This document shows, piece after piece, positions 45,701-56,800 of a DNA stretch of 64,000 nt (within the stretch, counting starts at the first letter, position 1; the number at the start of each line of letters is the position of its first letter). Made by a program: the position numbers and the translations under genes. Under the pieces are notes generated by a model. It had not been told where the DNA came from. It did no database searches and saw only the letters and a list, made by a program, of their open reading frames with translations. Source of the DNA: Euclidia mi. Lineage: Eukaryota; Arthropoda; Insecta; Lepidoptera; Erebidae. Location: contig OX123186.2 in the NCBI GenBank assembly GCA_944739405.2, positions 92,297,034 to 92,361,033 on the forward strand, read 5' to 3'.

Positions 45701-46387
45701 GAAACAATACTGTACAGTGCAAGTGTTATATTTTATGATACTTTGTGAGAGAAACTATACTCAATAGAGCCAAAAATATCCTGGCATAGCCCGTTCCACT
45801 ACAACGTATCGAATGTTTTCTAGGTCCATTTACATATATGTGAATAGTGTCATATAAATTGTTCAGCCACTGAAGTGATCCGTTTGTTTTCTCGGTTCGT
45901 CTGAATGTGAACATTGTCATACAAGCTGTACTGCCACTGGCACGTCCGGTGCTTTAAATAGTCCCGGCCATAGATTATACAGATATACTGGTCCCGGCAA
46001 ACAGCCGGTTCCTATAAGTGAGAAAGGCCTCTTAGCATTTTAGTTTCATCGGTCAGTATTTCACTGTGACTCCTTTATACAGTAAATAGCAATAATATTG
46101 CAGTAGTCATTGAGAAGTACTCATCCTATATATTATTATTGTGTGTTTAATATATTATATTCACAAAACATTGTTTTATTTAGAACCTTGTTTAAAATTC
46201 TATTGCCTCTTATTCCGTTTAGGATATATTTTTACTACATATCTTCGTGTAGTCAACTGAACAGTAAAACTCTTGAGTTTGGTTCTATAAGGTTATGAAA
46301 ACTATAATACTATGGGTCACAATATTTCTATTGTTCATATATTTCTATTGTATCAAAGTTGAGAAATTATTGTTAATCATTTTACAG
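42721..46387. other. 3.7-kb spacer, repeat-rich, no exon
   Basis: It contains the inverted SINE at 43511-43773. A GC-richer block at 44080-44360 and a strongly GC-rich block at 45490-45620 (CGCGCGCGATCC and neighbours) are both of unknown origin. An imperfect duplication has GTGAATAGTGTCATATAAAT near 45840 echoed by GTGAACATTGTCATACAAGC near 45906. No supported gene is present. Confidence 0.5.
43511..43773 (-). repeat. Inverted tRNA-derived SINE
   Basis: The reverse complement shows ACGACTGGTTGGTGCAGCGG and GGTTCGATTCCCGCTCAAGT, then the CTTGGTCTGGGTG body and the TAGTTTGGGACTAGATGGTG tail. It is the same family as 34350 in the opposite orientation. Confidence 0.87.
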
Positions 46388-46480
46388 ATTTCACACCGGG
46401 GTTTTCAATTTTTCGATCTCTTTTTGAAGCCAGTGCTGATATTGGGGCCATACCGTTATAACCAATACTCGCTAGTTTGA
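46388..46480 (+). pseudogene. mod(mdg4): Truncated FLYWCH exon fragment 24
   Basis: CATTTTACAG ends at 46387. In the array phase it opens FTPGFSIFRSLFE, then loses register by about one base. In the next frame KPVLILGPYRYNQYSLV is plain and ends at TGA. The W-x-C, second Cys and H-x-H half is absent downstream. It is a 5' half-exon, perhaps cut by insertion of the repeat that follows at 46640. Confidence 0.78.
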
Positions 46481-46639
46481 AGACGTTTTATTTTATTCTT
46501 ATCGAACCAAGGATCTTGAGATTTAATTGTACCCATTGTAACATTAACTTGAATCCAAATCTTTATAATTGCCATTCGGTGGAAATTGACCGAGCGTCCA
46601 TATTGGCAAATATGGTCAGGCCCAATTTTGTCTCTAAGG

Positions 46640-46880
46640 TATGCCTTATTGGTACGCCTTTTTTTAGTGGTAATAGGCGGCAAACGAGCAGACGGATTGC
46701 CTGATGGTAAGCAATTACCGCCGCCCATGGACACAAGCAACAACACAAGAGTCACAAGTGCGTTGCCGCCCCTTGGGGTTGGGAAAAGGGATAGGATGAG
46801 GAGTGGGATCAGGGAGAAGGGATAGGGGATAGGGCCTCCGGCACTCTCACTCACCGAACGAAACGCAACAGTTTAGGTAC
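46640..46880 (+). repeat. Common lepidopteran interspersed repeat
   Basis: GGCGGCAAACGAGCAGACGG, GATGGTAAGCAATTACCGCC, GCCCATGGACACAAGC and CAAGTGCGTTGCCGCCC are the hallmark run. Frames through it on both strands are not genes. It separates the half-exon at 46388 from the next broken exon. Confidence 0.75.
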
Positions 46881-47463
46881 TGTTACTTTACGTCAATTTT
46901 CTGTGAGAGGGTAGTACTTCCCCGGTTGAGCCGGCTCATTCATGCTGAAATCAGCAAGGCTCTACTACCTTTTAAGAGGTTCTTATCTAGGATTCTTATT
47001 CAGGATAATACGAGACAGTTTTGGAACTTATCCGAGTGGATAGTCATCAAAAGTGAGGAAATAAGAAGAAATACAAAGGTCTCGTTTTCTTGGATGGAAC
47101 AGAATATATTGTTGCTTTTAAATTGTAGCCATGGAAGAGCAGAGGCTGATACACAACAGATCGTGCAGGATCGAAAGAGTCTAACTCTAAATGATGGTAC
47201 AGTATGCATATTGTTGCCTTTAATTCCGTAAAATTGTAGTGCGTTCCAGGTTGAAACGGTCCATTCGTTGTCTATAGCAATTGACTTGTTGCTTAATCTA
47301 GCTAGTTTGTGGATGTATAGTTGACAAGGGTGCGGATCGAAATCACGATCTAATGATCGCAAGCTAGATGGCCAGGTCCACACCGGACGATCCAGCGTGC
47401 TTCGATTGCGCCAATCCGTCCAACCCAAAGAGTCAAAATTAGTATTTTTTATTAATGGGGTAG

Positions 47464-47641
47464 ATCCTATGTACACGGTGACCCTTCGAGGGAAACCTGC
47501 GATACAAGTGGGCCGGTACAGGTTCACGAATTGGAGCGGCAGTAAAGGTCGCAGGGCAAGATCGACCACAAAGGGTGTCGTGCTAAAATCAACTCAGTGG
47601 ATGAAATCATCGTTCTGAATAATGATAATCATAATCATTAG
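47464..47641 (+). pseudogene. mod(mdg4): Broken FLYWCH exon 25 (zone C)
   Basis: A candidate acceptor (GGGGTAG ending at 47463) has almost no pyrimidine tract. AT plus PMYTVTLRGKPAIQVGRYRF, TNWSGSKGRRAR follow. Then W-x-C and about seven codons are missing. The sequence resumes one base out of frame as CRAKINSVDEIIVL and DNHNH with TAG at 47639. The in-frame reading stops at about 47616 without any zinc ligand. The loss of acceptor quality, the deletion and the frameshift together make it dead. Confidence 0.82.
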
Positions 47642-47918
47642 ATGTCATAATGAAACGCGATAATACATTTTTGAAAAATATGTGCGTTTGTTTTCTTCAG
47701 AAAGTGTGTAAGTAAGTTTGGTTTTAGTAGGTCATAATTATCTATACTGAAACGTAGATGTTCACTATGTAGAAGAAAGATATCAAACTCTCTACTATAT
47801 TTTTGACTAAAATGCACCCATTATTTTTCTATATCAAATGATTCTTTTTTATGTGCTTCCATTCTCGTACAGCATTAAAATTTTCGATTACATTGTTGTA
47901 ATATTATATTCTTTCCAG

Positions 47919-48124
47919 AACCAGTGTATCTAAAGTCTCGGTACGGCAAGCCAGTTATGTTGCTTGGTCACCACAGATACAATTTGAAGTCTTCTTTCCA
48001 AAACAGAGAGAGCGTGGCGCAGGCTCGGTGGGTGTGCGTGAAACAGCAACTGAGCTGCCGTGCCAAGGTCGTCACGGTGAACAACATCGTTGTGTTGTTG
48101 GTAGATGACCATAATCATAAATAG
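47919..48124 (+). CDS. mod(mdg4): FLYWCH terminal exon 26 (zone C)
   Basis: TATTCTTTCCAG ends at 47918. AA plus 67 residues follow to TAG. PVYLKSRYGKPVMLLGHHRYN is at residues 1-21, with a long loop LKSSFQNRESVAQA (14 residues, versus 10 or 11 in most). R36-W37-V-C39, Cys46-RAK, VNN, and DDH64-N-H66-K follow. AATAAA lies at 48280-48285. SRYGKP recalls zone D, while its position and the spacing are zone C, so its branch is uncertain. Confidence 0.88.
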
Positions 48125-48819
48125 TTGAAGAGAACTTTAACCGTACGATCCCGTTTGATCGGCACGGGAATTCGGAAGGATTAAGCTAAGTTCAAAAGGC
48201 TCTTGCTGGCTGGTCAAACTCTCATCAGTCTCATCTATACATTGCAGTGCAGTCAATCGTGAAACTGTATGCCGAAGAAAATAAACGTTATACTCGTTTA
48301 AACTTATATTTAGTAATTAATAATGTGAATATTGTGGCTTAAGTAGCCGTGGTGGTAGTGGTAGGTTTTTTTATTAACTCATTATTTAATTAAAGAAGCT
48401 CAAATACTCGTCAATGATCTGTTGAGATCTTATGAAATGCATCATAGTGACATGAAGCGATCCGAAAAACTAGCGTCCTGTTTAGTTAATAAATATAAAT
48501 ATTACTATACAAGGTATTTTTATTAAATTGATTATAAAACGAAGCAAATGTTTATTTTTCTTTTAATACTCGTTTTGGTGTGCAAACATTTATAGAAATA
48601 AAAAAGATGGAGTACGAAAACGAACATGAATGCGTGCCCTTAACCAGAAGTGTCGACTGTGATTCAACTAAGTAAAACAGACTTAGTGAAATTAAGGAAA
48701 GTGAAAATATTCAAGGCGTTCCTGGCTCTGAATTTAAGACTAATTTATATCTGTGTTTTAGACCGGCTTCTAAAGCTTTTGATGTGATTTTATATAAACT
48801 TAATTTTATTTGGTTTCAG

Positions 48820-49010
48820 TCCCAGTATTCTCCGTATCGCAGCGAGGGAATCCAGTGATAATTCTTGGCCACTACCGCTTCAACAAGTGGGTGGGTAGCC
48901 GGGGTCATAGAGCCCGTTGGATATGTGTGAAGGTCAACTCTTTGAAGTGTTCCGGCTCACTGGTTACATATGATGACGTCATTATCAAACATACTCCTCA
49001 TAATCACTGA
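48820..49010 (+). CDS. mod(mdg4): FLYWCH terminal exon 27 (zone C)
   Basis: TTTATTTGGTTTCAG ends at 48819. TC plus 62 residues follow to TGA. PVFSVSQRGNPVIILGHYRFNKW is at residues 1-23, then VGSRGHRAR32-W33-I-C35, Cys43 (C-x7-C), Y-DD and TPH60-N-H62. Together with exons 28 and 29 it forms a tight trio sharing SVSQRG, NKW-GSRG and DDVI-K. AATAAA lies at 49254-49259. Confidence 0.9.
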
Positions 49011-49019
49011 ATAATCGGT

Positions 49020-49165
49020 ACGTGAATCGATGATCTAGTTGGGATCGCAGGCGGCGGATGTATGTCGGCGACTCAAGATCGGTCTATGTGGAGAGCCTTG
49101 TGGGAGGCCTATGTTGAACAGTGGACGTTTATCGGCTTATATGATGATGATGATGCTAAATGAAC
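49020..49165 (+). repeat. RTE-like LINE tail
   Basis: GTTGGGATCGCAGGCGGCGG, ACTCAAGATCGGTCTATGTG, GGGAGGCCTATGTTGAACAG and CGGCTTATATGATGATGATG run in order. It begins ten bases after the exon 27 stop, so it would form most of that exon's 3' UTR. Confidence 0.75.
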
Positions 49166-49940
49166 GTAGTTATGCCTAAGTTTGTATTATGTCTAATGCT
49201 CCCGGGGGATGGGATCTATATGTTTTCTGATTTACTTGGGTGGTGAATTTTCAAATAAATGACCTTGATTCAAAATTATACATAATTTACCTACGCTTTT
49301 CATTATACGTACCTACTCTTGGGTACCTAATAGAATGCTTCAAACTGAAGGTGTTTTTGTACGTTTGAGATGGTTTTTATTACTTGGATGTGTTTTTGTT
49401 TGTGATTTTCTTTTTGCTCTGTTTCTCTGATACGTATGTATATGTTCCTACATAAAATGAAGAACAAAGACAATTAAACAATATACATTAATGGGGTAAA
49501 CACGAAGAAAGTCAAAGTGAATTGAGTATTATATTGTATCGCATTATACTGTTTGTATGTAAGCTGAATATAAATTTGTATTGAAGTATTATTACTGTGA
49601 TTTAGACTGAATGAATATAAAAAAATATAAATAAGATACATGGACCTACCCATATTTGCCGAACTGGAATTGATCACCTTATTACCATACTACCTAACTA
49701 TTCGTTGACTACGCCGGGCGGCGTGACAGCTCTTACTAATATTAGGAATAGTAGTAATTGACACTCATAAGAATGCACCTTAATTAAAAATAAATTATGA
49801 AACAGCAAGATTCTCTCTTCTAAAATATTTTAAACTCATGCGTATTCGAAAGCTATTTGTAAACGCACTTATATCTCTCTTCACCAAAATCGAGCACATA
49901 AGTGCTCGATTTAATTAAATAAAATATATTTTATTTATTT
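49166..49940. other. AT-rich spacer
   Basis: No exon, RNA or repeat is recognised. Frames on the minus strand near 49474-49677 are low-complexity. Confidence 0.5.
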
Positions 49941-49944
49941 ATTT

Positions 49945-50200
49945 ATAGACTCACGCCTATATCCCCGAAGGGTAGGCAGAGGTGTAATATTACACCCACA
50001 TTTCGCCATGAATTTTAAGGTCCCACGTAATAGGGGGCGAGCATATTGCCGTACCGGGCACATTACCAGACTCCGTGCTGCTACTGAGAATTTCCTAACG
50101 GAAAAACCCAATAACACTTTGCCCGACCCGGGAATCGAACCCGAGACCTCCCAATCCGACGCGCACATTCATGCCGGGAGACCAACGAGGCAGTCAGTAA
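49945..50200 (-). repeat. Inverted tRNA-derived SINE
   Basis: The left end has GACTCACGCCTATATCCCCG. The right end is a tRNA-like head read backwards (GGGAATCGAACCCGAGACCT, then GAGACCAACGAGGCAGTC). It is the same family as 52680-52948, with which it shares most of the body. Confidence 0.85.
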
Positions 50201-50229
50201 ATATATATAAATTAATAATCTAATTTGTG

Positions 50230-50448
50230 TTTGAGCCGTTTGGGGTGGAAACGCAAGGCTCATGGGGTCCGAGCGCTCGTTCTCTATTCCGAGAAATTTA
50301 TAAACGGTTAATCGACGTCTTACGTGACCAGAAGGCTGGTTTATTCTTTGCTCAGAGAATCAGCATTGCCATCCAGCGTGGCAATGCTGCCAGCCTTCTG
50401 GGCACGTTACCCGATGACATTGATGCGGAGGCATTCTACGACGCCTAA
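50230..50448 (+). pseudogene. C-terminal scrap of a non-LTR retrotransposon polyprotein
   Basis: The frame reads FEPFGVETQGSWGPSAR, then KRLIDVLRDQ and QRISIAIQRGNAASLLGTLP to a stop. This wording (VET-x-G-x-WG, QRISIAIQRGNA) recurs at the C-terminus of many non-LTR polyproteins of animals, from what I know of such repeats. The fragment is only about 73 codons with no RT core. It is a dead remnant, not a host gene. Confidence 0.55.
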
Positions 50449-51181
50449 ACCACGTAAATATTTTCACTTTCTAAATTTGTTTTTATGGTTTTTGTATTAG
50501 ATTAGATTAAGCTTCACTTATATGCTGCTTATAAATTATGTTACTTTAATGTTCTAACTTACTTAAATAAAAGATTTAAACGGTTTTCCATGTTGACAGA
50601 TGTGGGTAAACCTGAGCCACGGCAGTTTAAAAAGTATTTATTCTATAGTATGCATTCAAGGAAATAATAATAAACATTTTCAACTATATTTTTATTAAAA
50701 TTGCTATCCTACTATAGCACCTGTTTAAAATCGAGTTGTATGACAAAGAGATGTCATTAAATAATCCAGTTGCAGGGCCATGTATAAATCTACGAGCATG
50801 TATGAAGAATGTATAGCGGAGTCATGTACTACTCACGATGGATCCACTCTATTTTTGCTATTCCATAATTGTGTTTTTACCAAATATCGTAATATGTTCA
50901 ACTTGCGTAACGCAGTTGTTGATGGCAACGCCTTAAGTCATGAAGATATTATATAAGCCAGTAATGCAGGAAAAAGCATTTTAAAATAAATAAAAACATA
51001 TCTAGTAAGCTGGTTGCATTTTTCATGGCTCCAACCAAGACTTTCGACTAGGATCCTAAGCTTACGCCTTACGCACCGGTCTATTCAGATTTGACAGAAT
51101 ATTAGCTTTCGAATAACGTGATGTTTACTTAATAAAACTTCAAAATAAGGTTTGCTTTGGTTTCTGGCCCTGTGTTTTCAG

Positions 51182-51360
51182 TATCCCAGCGTGGTAACCC
51201 GGTCATAGTGATAGGCAAGTACCGCTTTAACAAATGGTCGGGCAGTAGAGGCGTGAAGACACGTTGGGTTTGTGACAAGGCCAGGAGTCTCAAGTGTTCA
51301 GCTGCCTTGATCACCATCGATGATGTCATCGTCAAGGAAATCATGTCACATAATCATTGA
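51182..51360 (+). CDS. mod(mdg4): FLYWCH terminal exon 28 with a shifted acceptor (zone C)
   Basis: The expected acceptor, by alignment with exon 27 (TGGTTTCAG), reads TGGTTTCTG at 51158-51166, so its AG is lost. The former coding bases CCCTGTGTTTTCAG (ending 51181) now make a good acceptor. Splicing there leaves TA plus 58 residues in the array's own phase and removes only PVFSV-type N-terminal residues. SQRGNPVIVIGKYRFNKW is at residues 1-18. R27-W28-V-C30, Cys38, TIDD and H56-N-H58 are intact. Use of the new site is inferred from sequence. Confidence 0.85.
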
Positions 51361-51394
51361 AACAGCATGGAACATCTTAATATAAATATTACAG

Positions 51395-51615
51395 TCGGGC
51401 GTAGCCGTGTAAGTTCGGCGGCAATTTCTCTAGTAGTTGAGCACACATTATACGCGACCGAAGTTCGGTACAATTGTCGACGAAGATACTTATAGTAGAG
51501 CACACATTATACGCCACCGAAGTTCGATTCGATTGTTGGAATTTCTGTGTCATATCAGCCGAATACGTCGGAACGTAATTTCGGTCGCACAACTTCGGTC
51601 GCGTAAGTTCGGCAT
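51395..51615. repeat. Direct and inverted repeats built on CGACCGAAGTTCG
   Basis: GAGCACACATTATACGC occurs twice (about 51438 and 51498), each followed by a GACCGAAGTTCG- or CACCGAAGTTCG-type block. Further copies (GTAAGTTCGGC, CGGTCGCACAACTTCGGTCG) appear in both orientations. No transposon family is recognised. It starts 35 bases after exon 28. Confidence 0.65.
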
Positions 51616-52112
51616 AGTGTGTTTAGATTCTTACATATTTGATTTGCAGAACAGGCAGGATGACGACTGTCGGGTCAGCTAGTTATATAATATAAACTTT
51701 ACGGGTTTATTTATTTTAGTCTATGTGTTTGTGCCATACAAAAGTAAATATAATTGTAATAACTACTTTTAAATAATTCTGGTGTTTTTGTTATGTTATA
51801 TTTTATAATTGTCAATATTGTAATCCAAGTTCTAGCTGCGATTGTCTTGCCTTTGAAAAAAATAAAGCTAATGATTAAAAATAATATCATCATAGTGAGT
51901 AAAATTTACCTATTTATTCATATCTCATGAGTATCGTATATTCATATACATATCTCATAATTTAACTTGTCGTGCCGAAATGTTTACACCCGATTGAGAC
52001 TAGTCATATAAACATAACTACGTGCACAAATAGTATTTGTAAACGCATGAGTTTATTCTTTTTAAAAGTGAATCATTTTTTGTTCCATAATTTCTTTTTA
52101 ACTTAGTTCCAG

Positions 52113-52300
52113 TGCCAGTATTCGGAGTATCACAAAGAGGCAAACCAGTGATAGTCGTTGGCCAGTATCGCTACAATAAGTGGGTAGGCAGTCGCGGACC
52201 GCGGGCTCGATGGACCTGCGTCAAAGTAAAGAACAAATGTCCAGCTACCCTCATTACTATTGACGATGTGATAGTCAAGCAAACACCGCATAATCATTGA
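52113..52300 (+). CDS. mod(mdg4): FLYWCH terminal exon 29 (zone C)
   Basis: Two acceptors six bases apart, TTAACTTAG (52106) and TTCCAG (52112), both give the array phase. The second yields TG plus 61 residues, the first adds two more. PVFGVSQRGKPVIVVGQYRYNKW is at residues 1-23. VGSRGPRAR32-W33-T-C35, Cys42 and then CPAT, TIDD, and TPH59-N-H61 follow. The poly(A) hexamer AATAAA begins on the last base of the stop (52300-52305). It is a sister of exons 27 and 28. Confidence 0.9.
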
Positions 52301-52557
52301 ATAAAATAAAATTTGTTTTTTAAATATCATAATATTTATTGACATTGTCAAGATGTTTCGACTGTAATAAGTGAAGTCTAGTGGGGATAGTTTAGAAGAC
52401 TATTGCTTGTCTATAGCTTATACTACTAGGCAAATAAGACACGCCAACATAGTATTATTAGAAGCATGTTTTAAAAAATCTAAGAAAATATAAAGTAAAG
52501 AAAATGCATTTTATATGATATAAACTTTACGGGTTTATTTATTTTAGTCTGTGTTTG

Positions 52558-52948
52558 TGTCATCATCCTCCTAGCGTTATCCCAGTTTCAACCCGGGGTT
52601 CGCTTACCAGTCTAACCGGATTTGGCTGAATATTTTAGCTTTTCCACAGAGCGACTGCCTGTCTGACCTCTGCAAACTACATACATGCATACATACATAT
52701 CGTCACGCCCCCTATCCCCGAAGGGGTAGGCAGAGGCGCATTTCTACACCCACTTTTCGCCGGATATACTTTAGTCCCACGTAATAAGGGGCGAGCTTAT
52801 TGCCGTACCGGGCACATTTCCAGACTCCGTGCAGCTACTGAGAATTTCGTGACAGAAAAACCCAATAACACTGCCCGACCCAGGAATCGAACCCGGGACC
52901 TCCCGATCCCACGTGCACATTTATGCCTCGAGACCAACGAGGCAGTCG
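52558..52948 (-). repeat. Inverted LINE tail plus inverted SINE
   Basis: 52558-52676 is the reverse complement of the RTE-like 3' end at 7106-7404 (CATCATCCTCCTAGCGTTATC at its left end). 52680-52948 is an inverted SINE with a CATACATACATA tail, the CCCCGAAGGGGTAGGCAGAG block and a backwards tRNA head (AGGAATCGAACCCGGGACCT). The two abut each other. Confidence 0.8.
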
Positions 52949-52987
52949 TATAGGGTTTGATGTCGAGTTTTCCGTCTCTACGCAAAG

Positions 52988-53063
52988 ATGGTATTTGCAT
53001 CGTGTTATCCCTTAGTCGCCACGTATGGTATTTGCATCGTGTTATCCCTTAGTCGCCACGGGA
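52988..53063 (+). repeat. Tandem duplication, about 37-bp unit
   Basis: ATGGTATTTGCATCGTGTTA followed by TCCCTTAGTCGCCACG occurs twice back to back. It is probably a local slippage duplication next to the SINE. Confidence 0.8.
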
Positions 53064-53510
53064 AGATAGGGGGTGGTGACACTTGTAATTTATGCCGTCA
53101 GCCACACGGCAAACTACTTATTTATATTTTGTGTTATTCGTAAACGTTATTAAATTGTGATCTAAGAAACTTATGTTTCAACGTTATTCTTTTTAGTAAG
53201 ATAGATAAACGAAAAAAGTCTGGTGTAGAGCAATGTCCACCAATGAACGAACGTAGGTAGGTACGTTTTAAGTACAATTTTGCTATGCAGCCAACTGAAA
53301 GTTAGGATAGAGCAAAAAAATACTTGTGCATTGGTATCCGGCGCCTTTGTGTGTATCTGGTAAATCTGCACTTTTAGTATATAATATCGAAAAATAATGA
53401 AATAATTGTGTTTATGATCTCGAAAGATAAAATGTCTAAAAAAAGCAGTAAAAATATTTCAGGAAATAATTTGATTCGTTAAAGTCCTTTTCTATTTTAT
53501 TTATTTTCAG

Positions 53511-53703
53511 TTCCATATTTCACTGTGTCTCGGCGTGGCAATCCTGTGTTACAAATGGGTCGCTACCGTTTCAACAAATACTACAGAAGCAAGGGTCCCA
53601 ACTTCCCAAGGCTCACTGGGCTTGTGTTGAAGCGAGTGTTGGTTGTCGAGCAAGACTTCTGACGTACGATGACGTTATAGTTAATGTATTTGAGTCGGAC
53701 TAG
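53511..53703 (+). pseudogene. mod(mdg4): Broken FLYWCH exon 30 (zone C)
   Basis: TTTATTTATTTTCAG ends at 53510, a strong acceptor. TT plus PYFTVSRRGNPVLQMGRYRF and NKYYRSKGP read well. One base too many (or two too few) before CTCACTGGGC then shifts the frame, so the spliced reading stops at TGA 53660-53662. In the shifted frame W-A-C, VGCRAR and YDDVIV are legible, but the end is FESD with no H-x-H. Frameshift plus loss of both zinc histidines makes it a pseudo-exon. Its NKYYRSKGP links it to exon 32. Confidence 0.83.
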
Positions 53704-53863
53704 TGGTAAATCTTTAAAGGCTACCTGCTCTTCCAAAAATACTTTCCAATAGTATTGCTTATTTAGTTTATGTTGCTTATACTTACTACTATGTTTTGCT
53801 TTAAGTTTAAGTTTTGTTATGGTATGTTTTTATCACCACGCCATGAAATTTATAATAATATCG

Positions 53864-56800
53864 AATATGTCGGCGATACGCCAGGGTTATGGTGTCCAGA
53901 CTCCATTATAATAAAAACACTCACGTAATATTACTTGGTTTATTTTCAGACGATTACAAGCACAGAACTGAATTAAAATGCGAACTACAGTCCTTTTTAT
54001 AAACTAACCGTCATTACACTTAATGAAACGTTTAACAACTCCTTTTCAACATATAATTGAAATTACTGTACGATTAATTATAAACTAACCAAAAATCGAC
54101 ATTAATATTGTAATGAATTTTGCACAACACCAAATTATTTATTTTACACGAATAACAAATTTATTTTATTAACCAAACGCTGCTTTACAACATTGTCAAT
54201 AGATGGCGCTATCAACAGGATGCAAATATAAACGCATGTTATTTATTACCGTAAAAATAAGTGTCAGAATAATGTTATTTAATACTAATTCATTTTACTT
54301 TGAAAGTTTCTGGAGGTATCTTAATAATTAAGCGCTAAATTAAATACCCAATCTTTATAAACAGTTAAGCAGCCAATACAGTGCCTAATATTGTAAAGTA
54401 GTGAAGTTCTCAGTTCTGTGTTCACAAATAGTTATTTAAATATCAATCTCAAATATTATTAACATTTTCGTAATAATATAATCATTATATATTAATTTGC
54501 GCCCATACGGCCATTCTGATCCAGCGCGCTCCTCGCGCTGATTATATAACGGTTACAGAATAAACAGCATAACAAACAAAAATAAGGAATATAAAAATTA
54601 CATAAATAAGGGTTTATCATACAGAATGAACTAAAAGTTATTTACAAGGCTTCACCTAGTCATAGGATCTTAGCATGTGGCATGCGTCACCCATCACGGG
54701 ATCTAACAAACAATGCTTCACCCATGGCTAAGCCGATTACGGCATCACCGATTACGGGATCTAGCGCACACAGGCATCACCCACATAGGGATCTAGCCCA
54801 CAAACGGCATCACCCACATAGGGTAGATTTAGCCCACGCGGCATCACCAATCACGGGATCTAGCCAACACATGGCATCACCCATCACAAGCCTAGCCAAC
54901 ACACGGCATCACCCATCACGGGATCTAGCCAACACACGGCATCACCCATCACGGGATCTAGCCAACACACGGCATCACCCATCACGGGATCTAGCCAACA
55001 AGACTAGGATCAAGGATACGCATGGTGGCCAGCCAGCGTTTTGGGAAGGATGTTGAATAGGAAAAATAAAATTTTACTCAAACACAAATGCAAAATTTGC
55101 TTCATAAACACATCAATGCATATACATAAAATAATCATCATCGTTCGTCATGATCAGTTATATCAATACAATGCAATTACATAGGACCGACAACGACAGT
55201 GGAGGAGGTAGAGGACCCCCCACGTAAATCGGTATCTGACGAATCCTCCGCCCATACGGTCAAGCTTCTCATACAGTTGTTGATGTTGATCAACATTGGT
55301 TAGCAAACAATGCTTGACTCCAGCTCAGTACAGCACCCATGCGGCACGTGTGCGCGTAGCCCACACACAAAACCACCGACGTCAAAAGGGCGGGCCACCG
55401 TCATCCATACATACCAATCAGTAAAGGATCGCTCATCCATCCTCTCTTCACACTAAGGTCAGGTCATCTGCTAGGATGTCATCATCAACCTGCAACACTC
55501 AAAAGACAGGTGGTGGGCAACATTTCCCACCCAAATATTAGTTCCATGAACCTTCGTAACTGTAGATGAAATAAAATTCTACTCTTACAAAGTGGTCCGG
55601 TCTATTAAGCTATATCTATATATCAGGCATGTTCAACCTATAGTTATCTTAGCTACAACAGTGTTGGAGCCCATATTTTACGCATAAGGTAAAATACAAA
55701 AGACACTGAATTTTCTCAGGTTCTGTCCGACAGTGCCATTTTAGATAATCAAATATAAAGTTATCAGGATACCCATATTTTGCAGTTTTGATAAAACAGT
55801 TAAAACTTAGTATATTCAAAATAAGTTTTATCCTCATCAAACAGGAAAACAAGATGGCAAGAACAAAGAGAGGCCTATGTTCAGCCGTGAACAGTCGGAC
55901 TGTTGGTGATAAATATGAAATGATTTCAAACCATGCAGATCCAAGAATTTCGAAAATACTAGTGCTATAATTATTACTCATGTAAGAACATGTTTAATCC
56001 AATATTGAATATTTTTAGGCATAGTGCAAGCTGTGAAATTGTTGAACTGTTTGCCAACTGAGCCATAAAAAAGAAATTTACAAGCGACCGCTATTACTAA
56101 GCAAGATTAGTGCTGTCTTATTTCTAAAAATGATTCCACTCAGTTAAGAAATTTACCACAATAAACCATAAAAGTTAATAAAGACATTCAGATATTGGTA
56201 TTTTATAATTAATTCAACATTTTATTTATTTATATAAATAGACCTTTCTTTTCTGAAATGAATGTTTATTTATCATTTGTCTAGTCTTTCATTATGTAAT
56301 TCAACCCCAATTTTATGTATTGTTTTATTATTAATGTGAATAGTAAATATGGTTTATACCAATAGTTTTATTTGACGTTACATCTAAGGGAATTTTCTAA
56401 ATAATGTTAATATTTATTTTAAACTGTTACCATGTGGTGTTAATGTAATTCTTATTAATTCACACACAATTAATAATTGTTTATCTGAATAAATAAACTT
56501 AAACTGACTAAGCACAACTGACTTAGAAATAAAGCATGAGTAGTCCATACAATTACTTTTATAGGCTAAGAGTAAATACTGCTAAATGGGAAAAAGTTAA
56601 TATGGATTTTCACATCATGTTCTTTAAACGCACTTATCATTATCCTAATAATCATATTCCTAACCGTCTTGTATCCCACAAGAGCTAAGCAATAAGGTTG
56701 GCACTAAATTTTATTGGCTTATCACTGGTTGTCATCTTGAATATAGACGCAACTAACTTTGCAAATGAACAAATAAAATAAATTGTATTTACCAAGTAAA

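Noticed and set aside
46926..47231. 101-codon plus-strand frame as a gene
   Set aside because: No recognisable domain. The overlapping minus-strand frame is longer, and the spot lies between two dead exons and a repeat.
54682..55056. Repeat protein ASPITGS/HHPSRDLAN
   Set aside because: It is a 33-bp tandem repeat in an LTR element, with a chance open frame because the unit length is a multiple of three.
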